64,000 bases of DNA from Plazaster borealis. Its lineage: Eukaryota; Echinodermata; Asteroidea; Forcipulatida; Labidiasteridae. Positions within the stretch are counted from its first letter, which is position 1, and each line of letters opens with the position of its first letter. Positions 55,650 through 64,000 of the stretch are shown here, piece after piece. Position numbers and translations under genes: made by a program. The stretch covers positions 8,697,501 to 8,761,500 of the forward strand of contig CM037473.1 in assembly GCA_021014325.1 (NCBI GenBank), written 5' to 3'. The notes under the pieces were generated by a model. The model was not told the DNA's origin. It worked only from the letters and a program-made list of their open reading frames with translations, and did no database searches.

Positions 55650-57460
55650 GTCCAAACAAAGGAAGTCTTGATTTACCGGGTCGACAAAATGTGTGATTGT
55701 GTTTGTGGTGGTGTTGGTAAAGCAAGTGTATTGGGAAATAGAATGTTGCATTTTGACCCACATGGCATAAATTTAATGAGTTATTGTTTTCAAAGTGTAA
55801 ATGAAAAAGTGGATTTTTATCACCGTGTAAAGTTTTAAAGCTTGAGACAGCACGGTAAATTAAAAGTAAGGCTTACCGTCTGTAGAATGAAAGAGCATTA
55901 TGTGACCGGCAAAATGCACCATTAATTGTCAAAAATAATTAAAATCTTACCTGAAATGTGAACAACACCTCGCGCACGCAATTTTCTAGTGATGAGTGAG
56001 GACAGACGAATCTTCAATCTCCGCCCATTATCTAAAACCTCGACCAATGAAGTTGGTCGATTCCATGCGTGACCGTCACGTGATTCACGGTGGAGCACTG
56101 GATTCAAAACGTTGAAGTGTCAGTCGCGATGTATTAAAATGGTTGCGAAGTATGTGGAAATACTCCTTAGATGTGCACAAAGTGAGGCCAAATTTGTGTC
56201 TCACTTTTTGCGGATAATACGAGGCCATTACTGGATTTATATGAGTGTTAAATTTCCTTCGTTATCGTGTTGTCGATCTGATCATAGAGAAAGATCTGAT
56301 GTTGCTGTTGCTGTTGTCTGATGAGTCGGGCATGGGAGAGGGTCCACGTTAAATGCCTTGGTTGCTGGTGACAGGACTTTGTGTCGTCAAAAACACCTGC
56401 ACATCTAAAGGGTAAGCCTGGTTTATCAGAGAGTGTCAAGTTGCTCCAAAAGGCTCGGTGTTTTTGACAATGTGGTTTTGTTGTGCGGGGCAGTATTTTT
56501 AGTCTAAACTGTTGTAATGCGTATGCGGTCCCCAGACGCCAGCAGTGCATGACCGGTGTACAAGGTGGCTGGACTGGAACCTTCCTGTTTCACAAGCACG
56601 GCAAGGGCTGCTGCTGGGGGAAACATCGCGATGTTTTATTTTTCAATTGCCCGTGAAAATGTCTTTTTCTCTCCAATTTTTGTCGGAATGGAGATTCGGT
56701 TGTTTGACTCGTTTTCTATTCACTTCAACACCGTGTGATGGTAATCTACTAGTTGAGAGGTCTTTGAAGAAATGCATAGTGTGGCGAAACACCTCCGGTT
56801 GATTCACTGGTTGATTAATTCACTGTGCTGAACTTTGTAACCACTGTTTAATCCCCAGGCTGGGGCTTCCAGTTACCATGTTATGATCAAATAGTGGCAC
56901 TATTGTTTGCATTATTTGCTATATTTCCACAAATGTCGTAGGTTCAATACAATTTTCCACCAAATTCCAAATGTTTGATTACCCCCAACCAAATTAAGGA
57001 AAGGTGCAATATTAAGAAATGTGTGTTGGGTGTGCTTTCCTGTGTTTGAGTCCGAAGAATATAGACCTAAGCCTAAAAACTAAAGCCTGATAAAGAGAGA
57101 ATGAAGTATTTATCATCCCAGTTCTCTTTAAAAAACCGTTATTTCCCAATATGGAAGAATCAAGAGTACCCACCCAAATGTAAACTGCATGTGGAATTTT
57201 AGTAATAGTTCTCTTCGAAGTTCGAGGGGAATATTTGCCAATTATTGAAAGAGAGAATTACAACGCAGGTTTAGAGCCCAAATGATGTTGAGACAAGTGT
57301 GCTTTATAATATAACTCAAAGGCTTTCATTTCGCATTGCAAAGTACAAACTTAGACATTTTGATTTTGTAGAACCTTAAAAGGATTTATTTAGAAATTTA
57401 CCTTATAGAACTGCATACAAATTCATAATGAGTAGGGCCCTATACTTATAATGCATTATT
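55650..57460. other. Gene-free region with a promoter-like stretch near 56.0 kb
   Basis: No recognised gene. A GC-richer part at 55960-56110 contains CACGTG, CCAAT and the inverted repeat TCGACCAA/TTGGTCGA (56040-56060), which could be a promoter, but no conserved exon follows on either strand. Open frames at 56112-56802 are unrecognised. Confidence 0.4.
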
Positions 57461-57465
57461 ATTTT

Positions 57466-57856
57466 AAAGGGGCACATTGCCTTTAAATCTCTCAATATTG
57501 TGCTGTTTGGGCTTGCTCCTTATCCTTTAAAAGAGTTGTTCATGTACAAAAATACCTAAGGTGTGTTGTAATTAGTGAGTAGTGATTAAAAAACATTAAT
57601 TTGCCCCTTGAAATACAACCAGCGGAACATACAGTTCGCCATTATTTGTGGAGTCCAAAAGTTGGTTCCACAAAATAGCGGACCATGTTCTGTCTGAAAT
57701 TTATACACAAAAAACACAATTTCAAGAGATATTTATGTGAATCATTATATTTTACTTTTAAAATATCTTTCCAATGATATTTATTTATAAAATAAATTAA
57801 AAACCCCAAACCACGCTTTTTGTAGCCCAAAGCGCCCAATCCGAAGTGCACCTTTA
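57466..57856. mobile_element. MITE with TTAAAGGTGCAC-type ends
   Basis: The left end reads TTTAAAGGGGCACATTGCC and the right end GAAGTGCACCTTTAAGAG, imperfect inverted repeats. The interior has ATTATATTTTACTTTTAAAA and a central hairpin (GCCATTATTTGTGGA against TTCCACAAAATAGCGG). I recall closely similar MITEs from echinoderm genomes. The open frame across it is incidental. Confidence 0.6.
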
Positions 57857-57869
57857 AGAGTTTTGTTAT

Positions 57870-59380
57870 CTATGACTTACATTTTGTTAATTTTATTATA
57901 ATTTTCATGCAAATGTTTGAGTGAGAGATTAGATAATGAACGAATAACATATGGTATTATTTAGTATTGTCATATCCATCATCATGCATGAATTGTTGTT
58001 ATACCCAACTCATTTATTTCCTTTTAAATATTTTCTACATTTTGTTTACTTGGTTAACAAGTATAGGGGTGCATTACTTGGGCCTGGATAACGATATACC
58101 ATTGCTTTCTTCCAATTAAAAGAGCAAAAATGTGTTTAAGATGCCCAACCATACAGCGATAAAGGTACTAATCAAGTGGGATATCTTCTTTTTTTATTTA
58201 TGAACATAGATATTTGCATTATTGTGCAAAAATACCTATCAGCAATGGTTCTTATTCTACCTGGATTAATAATAATAAATAATACGCAGTTCTTACCCGG
58301 CACTTTGTGCATATTTGGCAGAATATCTGCTGTTTCTGTTTTACCTCAATTTTGGGGAAGGCCTAGATATTACGATATTTGGGTTTGCACTATTGTATCT
58401 ATGATCAACCGGTATGGGGAATCAATAAACAATCATGTGTCAGCACAAAGTAAACTTATAACAATAAGAAATTTAATCAAAAACATTTTTAACCCGAAAT
58501 CAGATAGAACTGTATAGTGTAAAATGAAACCATTATTGATTATAAAAATTATGTGTACAACCAGTGGTAGGAATTTGGGAAGATGCACACTCACGAGTAG
58601 TGATGGTAAAGTCCCGCCCCAAAAATAGTATCAACATTGTGATTAGAGGGAAGACGTGAAGTGAAATTCGTAATAAGTAATATACCTTAGATTACACCAT
58701 GATGTAATGCATATCGACAAAACTGGTTTTCGAAAATGGATATAGTGTGATCAAATATCTTCAAATAAAAGTGGAATATTTAAATGAATAAGTCTGTAAC
58801 GAAATTTCATTTGACTGCTCTACAGTAAATACACTAATTATGAAACCATTTAACAAAATTTACAGTTTTTTTATTTAAACAAAACAAATTACGACCGTAG
58901 GCCTATTGAAGGCTGTTTTTATTGATATCAACTTCACATTAGCAGCCCACTGTAAGGTTCACTTGCATGGAGATACCGTTTTGGGGTTTGTTTTTGTTCT
59001 CGGATAGAAAAGTAAAAAGTAAGTAAATAACTGCGTATAAAAATAGGCAAAGATACATTTCTATCAAATTAACTCACGCAATATTTTATATCAATCACCA
59101 AATTACTTCAACAACTTTACCTAAGGTATGGATTTATGGTATAGAAAATGGAAATTATTAACACACATATAAAATTTAAAAAAATTGTTGGATCTTCACA
59201 ACATCTGAAATGTAAATAGGCATTTGATGTAGCACTTTTTCACTCAAAAGGGAGAAAGTAAAATTTCAAAACTTTCGGCAAGGATATATAAGTAAGATTT
59301 GAAACTTTGCATGGTGGGAATACGATATGGAAAGGTTTGCGGTGACACCATGTACATGTAATAATCTCTCTATGTGAGTT
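57870..59380. other. Gene-free AT-rich region
   Basis: No recognised gene or RNA. The open frame 58176-58517 (contains FMNIDICIIVQKY) is AT-driven and unrecognised. Confidence 0.5.
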
Positions 59381-59386
59381 GGGGGT

Positions 59387-59454
59387 GGTTCTGAAAAGAA
59401 CCGTTGGTTTCAACTCGACGTTTCGATCAGTATGCTCTGATCGTCTTCTGGAGG
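59387..59454 (-). ncRNA. Structured repeat: hammerhead-like hairpin plus histone-type stem-loop, copy 2
   Basis: On the minus strand from 59454: CAGAAGA, a perfect stem CGATCAG/CTGATCG with loop AGCATA, AAACGTCGAG, AAACCAAC, then GGTTCTTTTCAGAACC (59387-59402). Relative to copy 1, both stems carry paired changes: G-T becomes T-A in the first, C-G becomes T-A in the second, while loops TTTC and AG(T/C)ATA are kept. Confidence 0.5.
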
Positions 59455-59679
59455 ATATATAAAGGATATATAAATTATAGCTATACGTTATACTTATGCA
59501 ACTCGTACTTTCTTTTTCCCACGCACCAAATACAAACAAATCAAGTTTATCTCAAATTTCTGGCAATACCGATAGTTGGGTGTGTCGAGGAATAAAGACT
59601 CAATTTCGTCGGTTCGCGCTAGATTTGAGAAACTATTACAAGCAGAAACAGGTTTTCACTCCCAATTTTGTTAGTTGTA

Positions 59680-59912
59680 CACTGCAAAAACTGGAGTTTT
59701 AAAAGTGACACCGTGGGTGTTGTCACATAATATAGATACCGAAGAAAGAATCTAAATTAACATCTTAAGGTGTTAAAATATCTCCAATGTCATTGTTTTC
59801 TGCAGAAAATTAGTGTTATTTTAACCCCCTTTGGTGTAAGTTTTGATTCTTTTTTTGGTATCTATGTGACAACACCCATGGTATCAATTTTAACAGCCCA
59901 GTTTTTGCAGTG
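59680..59912. mobile_element. MITE, 233 bp, with about 70-bp inverted repeats
   Basis: Ends CACTGCAAAAACT (59680-59692) and AGTTTTTGCAGTG (59900-59912). The similarity continues inward: GGGTGTTGTCACATA against TATGTGACAACACCC, and AGATACC against GGTATCT. CACTGCAAAAA ends occur in hAT elements. No coding potential. Confidence 0.8.
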
Positions 59913-59996
59913 TTTGTTTGTTTGTTTTGCTTGTAGAAATAATTTTCTTTTTTAGTTAAGTTCTGTTTTAACAGCTTGATTGTGTTTGTTATATCG

Positions 59997-62900
59997 CTAC
60001 TTTCTCCTCATACGTTCGGCGCGTTCCTGTTTTGATGTTCTCCTCATGGATAGTGCGGGTGATGAAGGGATTGGCGTAGCAGTTATTTGTGAAGGGGATA
60101 AACTAAGGCGCCTGATGTTGTTTTCCGGCGGCGGTACAATGGGACTCTCATGCACGGCTACAGTTATCTCCGGTGCTGGTGGTTGTCCAGATTGTCCAAA
60201 GGCTTGCTGTTTCTTTTTCATTATTCTAGGAGATCCATGACAATACATGTATTAGTAAATGTAAACTCTACACCATCTTACAGTAGATGGTACCGGTACG
60301 TTTCAAACACAGATGTCAGAAAATATGGTTTTCGGGGGTGACAATTTGAATTATCCCCGACAGACTTCACTCCTTATTCAAGAAAATCATTCAGAATATT
60401 ATATTTCTTATACAAATATTGTTATTCGAATAAACACGAGTTACCTTGGGTAGCCACAGTTGATTCGAGGAACTCTTTTCGGGAAATGGATTGGCTATAA
60501 TTCATAAGTTTTTTATCGGAAACGTTTGGTAATTGTCAAAAACCAGTATTCTCACTTGGTGTATCCCAACATAAGCATAAAATAACAAGCCTGTGAAAAT
60601 TTGGGCTCAATGGTCATCGAAGTTGCAAGAAAATGATGACAGAAAAAACACCCTTGATGCACAAATTTGTGTGCTTTCAGATGCCTGAAAAAGGCTTCAT
60701 GCCTGAAGTCTTTTAGTATTTTAGTGAGAAATTACCTTCTCAAAAACTACGTTACCTCGGAGGGAGTTGTTTCTCACAATGTTTTATTCTATCACCAGCT
60801 CTCCGTCGCTCGTTACCAAGTAGGTTTCTATGCTAACATATATTTTGAGAAATTACCAAACGTGTATACGATACCTTTAATACGTTTACCAACAATATCA
60901 TGTCTGATAACGTACCGTATCTGCCTTAAACGCTGTCATCTTAGAAAGGTTTTTTTAATTTAAAAATCACTTACTTTGCCTTGTGAGCAAATATAAATAT
61001 TCACCGGTTAGTTTACAGAAAAATACATGTCCATGTTTAGACCTGATTTCGAAAAATATAGAAATCGCGTGAATGCACGCACTTTGTTTGTTTGTTTTTG
61101 GGGTTTTTTCAGTAGGATGGAGAGGAGTGGGCTCATTGAAACGGGCCCGCATTATTAACCGGCATTCGCAATGATTCTAACAACTCAAGATTCATTAGTG
61201 ATAATTATATGGTCTTCGAAATGTTGGAATTGAGTTGTTTCTTCTCAACAAGGGGTCTGAGGTATAGCCCCCCCCCCCCACAGTATACTTACGATGGCCT
61301 CCTGATGATGCAATAATTAAAGATTTTCTGTAGAACGATTGCCAAGACTGCAACTCCAGCGCAGATGAAAATGAGAGTATCTGTATAAAGTGCAACAAAA
61401 TAGCTATAGGTATTCGTTTTTACTGAGATCCAAGTGAACTTTCTACCAGTCTATGCCAATGGTTTACCAAAAAACCCATAATGCTAACGTTATTTCGGGT
61501 GCAAAGTTCATGTAGTTCTATGACATAATGGGTCAGTTCCTGAATGAGTGGAACACCAAAGCACCGTTTAGTATTCAGTGAAGTTAGATCACTGATGCAA
61601 TGCATATATTAATCACGTGACTATTAAACACTTGTTCATTGGGCTAGATTCAGTTGACTCTTATTAAAGGCAGTGGCGTGATCAGCCACTGTTGTTTTGG
61701 AGGGTTTTGGGATGTTTGTTGTTTTGTGGGGGGGGGGGGATGGTGTTGTTGTTTGTTTTTGTTGTTGTTGTGTGTGTGTGTGTGTGGTTTTGGGATTTTT
61801 TTTTTGTTATTTATTTTTTTTTTGGGGGGGGGGGGGCAAGCAGCGGCATAGATAATTGGGACGACCTCAGTGGGAAGAAAAGTGTGTGAGCGTGGCTATT
61901 CAAACCGAGGACTTTAACAAAAGGGATCCGGGTGTTTGACAGAGCGAGGACGTCCTCGACGTCCTCGCTTCGTTTTCGTGTACAAACCCAATGGGGCCGT
62001 CGCTAAAAAAAACTATGTCCAAACAATGGGAGAACAAAGAGAAGTCCTCGGTAAGCGGGATTTACAAACACGTGTGTGTGTGTGTGGGGGTATTCTGAGC
62101 GGAGGGCTACATACCCCCGCCACTTCGAGGGGGGTGCAGCCTTAATTCACTCTCGAAATTTCGTCACACGGTAGTAAACCGAAATTTGGTCACCATTGCT
62201 TACCATAGCTCACACAATCTGTATTGACGCATTCGGCAACGTTTATAGCCTCGGTTTCATTACATGGAATGTTCACTTCCATGATCCCTCTCCTGCAATC
62301 ATAGTACTGGAGACCTCTACTGGGTGACAAGTATTCACAGACGATCTGGGTGGTTGCGAGACCCGCCGGCCACGCATACGAATTTCCCTGGGCAAAACCG
62401 TAGGCAATGGCGACGAAGCTCTCAAACCCTTGCGGTCCCGGGGCGACGGTGTGGATCCCGTGGGCAACGTGAAACCCCACGGCACAGTAGTCTGAACGGT
62501 CTACCCGGACGATCCGATCAGCGGAGACGATGTCTCGAATCACCTTCCCGTCCAGTGTGAGGTTGGAGTAGTACATCTCTTTACACGCGGCATAGATGTT
62601 CACGTAATTATCGACTGTCTGCAGGTCCTTTGTAGTGTTATAAGTAGGTAGTTTAACCAGATTCACACTCTGCTCCATCGGAGGTACAATCGTCATGGAC
62701 GGATCTCCGTTTGCCCCATCAGCTGCAAAGCTTTTGGCATACTGAACAACAAGCACAGGTTTGTTAGACTGAATGAGACTCGTTTGGCCATGCGAAATTT
62801 CGAAGTCCTGAAACTCTTTCTGGTTAAAAATGAACCTCTGAGATTTGATGGTAACTTCCGTGTCATCGCGTCCAGCGATGACGCGGTAAATATCACCCGA

Positions 62901-63613
62901 AGAACGGCCCAGAAACGTCATGATCACAAACGTCTTGCCCCACTGAGTGAAAGGGGGAAGCATCTCAGCAAGATGGTCGCATGTCAACACACCCACTGGG
63001 ACAAACGCACACCTGTTCCCACTTAAAACTGCTAGAGGTTTATTAGACGTGACCCTGGTTCCAGTCAAGTCAGTGTCACTTTCCAGCAAGAACACCTCAT
63101 ACTTACTTGCATCAATAGTGATCAGTCGGCCTGCTTCAATGTCGATTTTTTTGTATACCACATGGTTTGCTAGATGAATCTGAATCACAGTGTCATCATC
63201 AGTAGAAATTAAAAGCATCTGTGAAACCAGGGAGGGTTCATAAGTTGCAACAAAGTATTCGGTTCCCAAATACTTTTGCGGTAGAACCGTGAACCCGTCC
63301 ATTGATCGGTCGTGGGCGTCGTTGATGGCGTACACGGCGATGTCGTCATCGGCTTGCACGATGATGACAGAAAGATCTGGCGATTCGCCGTACGGAACAA
63401 GCTCTCGAGGCAGTGTTATTTGCTTGGAGCTTTCCAAGCCCTGCAGATGAACGGTCTGCAAGAGCCCGTGTACCGGTGTACTGATGTTAACGGTGACGTT
63501 CTCGTGATCAAGTGGGGACATATTGGTGATAATAACCGATGGGTCAGCATTTGGCCGGTAGTTTTCAGCGAACCCAAAGATGAATTCTCGTCCAACGTTG
63601 GTTTGCAGTGCTG
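59997..63613 (-). CDS. IgGFc-binding-protein-like single-pass membrane protein, last three exons (5' end outside the window)
   Basis: Probable cell-surface adhesion or mucosal-type protein. Exons on the minus strand with matching phases: 62204-63613, 61293-61380, 59997-60225 (stop). The first (about 470 residues) is an FCGBP N-terminal (IgGFc-binding) domain: GREFIFGFAENY, LGTEYFVATYEP, KPLAVLSGNRCA, CDHLAEMLPPFTQWG, FVAIAYGFAQGNSYAWPAGL. It has about six N-glycosylation sequons and a Cys-rich end (CVNTDCVSY). The second exon encodes a transmembrane helix (TLIFICAGVAVLAIVLQKIF) then basic residues NYCIIRRPS. The third encodes a 75-residue tail with Pro-rich parts and two RRxS sites (RRLS, RRTS), ending ERMRRK. 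The 1410-nt exon starts after CTTTCAG; the signal-peptide exon is not visible. Vertebrate FCGBP is secreted and lacks this helix. Confidence 0.85.
60521..60880 (+). mobile_element. MITE (TIR with GTTTGGTAATTGTC), copy 2
   Basis: Begins AACGTTTGGTAATTGTCAAA and ends AGAAATTACCAAACGTGTAT, so both inverted ends are present. The interior includes TTGGTGTATCCCAACATAAG and TCACCAGCTCTCCGTCGCTC. It lies in the last intron of the IgGFc-binding-like gene. Copy 1 is at 35.1-35.4 kb in the opposite orientation. Confidence 0.85.
61650..62200. other. Low-complexity G/T-rich stretch and spacer in the IgGFc-binding-like gene intron
   Basis: 61680-61850 is almost pure G and T with G homopolymers and a TG microsatellite; the open frames there are artefacts. 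An inverted repeat AGCGAGGACG/CGTCCTCGCT lies at 61943-61969 without flanking direct repeats. Confidence 0.7.
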
Positions 63614-64000
63614 CTGAAAGAGGAAAGAAATAGTATATTAATGTAGACAAGGAACTTTTCAGACCGAGTTTGCGTTGTCGATGTCTTCCCTTTATGGCAC
63701 GGTGCCGCTTTTCCAGGGCCCAGTTTCATTGAGCTGCTTGTGCACAATACAAATATGCCTACAAGAGGGTACAAGCCAAAATAATATGTCACATGTACAC
63801 CATAATATGTGACTGGCATCCTGCTCATTTTGCTTAGCAGAACTTTTTAAAGCAATATTTAGTGCTTGCAGCTCTGGGCCCTGCTCGAAAGATAGCACCG
63901 TCTGAATACCAAATTGCACCAAAGGCATGTATTGCACTAATTTAACCTTACGAAAACAACATTTGATCTGGAAACAGTATGTTTTTCAAAATGGAATTGG
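63614..64000. other. Intron sequence upstream of the IgGFc-binding domain exon
   Basis: Starts (minus strand) with a polypyrimidine tract and CAG acceptor. No signal-peptide exon was recognised before the window ends. Confidence 0.5.

Noticed and set aside
60000..60240. A plus-strand protein (Gly/Val-rich frame at 59980-60240)
   Set aside because: It is the antisense shadow of the tail exon of the IgGFc-binding-like gene, whose splice phases fit the minus strand.
61654..61889. Cys/Val/Phe-rich membrane protein
   Set aside because: The frames come from G/T-only low-complexity sequence with G runs and a TG microsatellite.
61943..61969. A fifth tiny palindromic insertion
   Set aside because: The arms AGCGAGGACG/CGTCCTCGCT are unrelated to CATGGAGG, and no 7-bp direct repeat flanks it.

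Overview
This is animal nuclear DNA: low gene density, AT-rich spacers, spliced genes with GT/AG introns, and many SINE, LINE and MITE fragments. The best guess is an echinoderm (sea star or sea cucumber). That rests on a tandem cluster of single-exon class A receptors of the lineage-expanded type known from echinoderms, and on MITE families I recall from echinoderm genomes. The species cannot be fixed from the sequence.

Layout. (1) 1-25.5 kb: a minus-strand tandem array of closely related intronless rhodopsin-class GPCRs. Six are intact (675-1721, 2612-3625, 7900-8892, 11233-12234, 17292-18284, 24463-25512). At least five broken or partial copies and several relics lie between them. Each unit carries a recognisable 5' flank and 3' flank, and two larger spacer blocks are themselves duplicated. 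(2) 26.5-30.4 kb, plus strand: the last six coding exons of TBCCD1 (TBCC-domain protein). Its 5' half is not seen, so the receptor array may lie inside a TBCCD1 intron. (3) 30.4-38.7 kb: no recognised gene; a decayed LINE, MITEs and palindromes. (4) 38.8-53.9 kb, plus strand: a complete ten-exon class I phosphatidylinositol transfer protein gene (PITPNA/PITPNB type, 269 aa), reconstructed splice site by splice site. (5) 54-60 kb: gene-poor and repeat-rich, with a 238-bp inverted repeat and two copies of a structured repeat containing a histone-type stem-loop. (6) 60.0-63.6 kb, minus strand: the last three exons of a membrane protein with an IgGFc-binding-protein N-terminal domain, one transmembrane helix and a short basic tail.

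The receptors would act at the cell surface as chemosensory or peptide-type receptors. PITP moves PI and PC between membranes and supports phosphoinositide signalling. TBCCD1 acts at the centrosome and Golgi. The IgGFc-binding-like protein is an extracellular adhesion or mucosal-type surface protein. Nothing suggests these genes form one pathway.

The most unusual observation is a family of tiny palindromic insertions (23-33 bp, ends CATGGAGG/CCTCCATG). Four copies each lie between perfect 7-bp direct repeats, and one has an empty paralogous site in the same window. Next is a dispersed repeat that joins a hammerhead-like hairpin to an exact histone 3'-end stem-loop, with compensating base changes between two copies.
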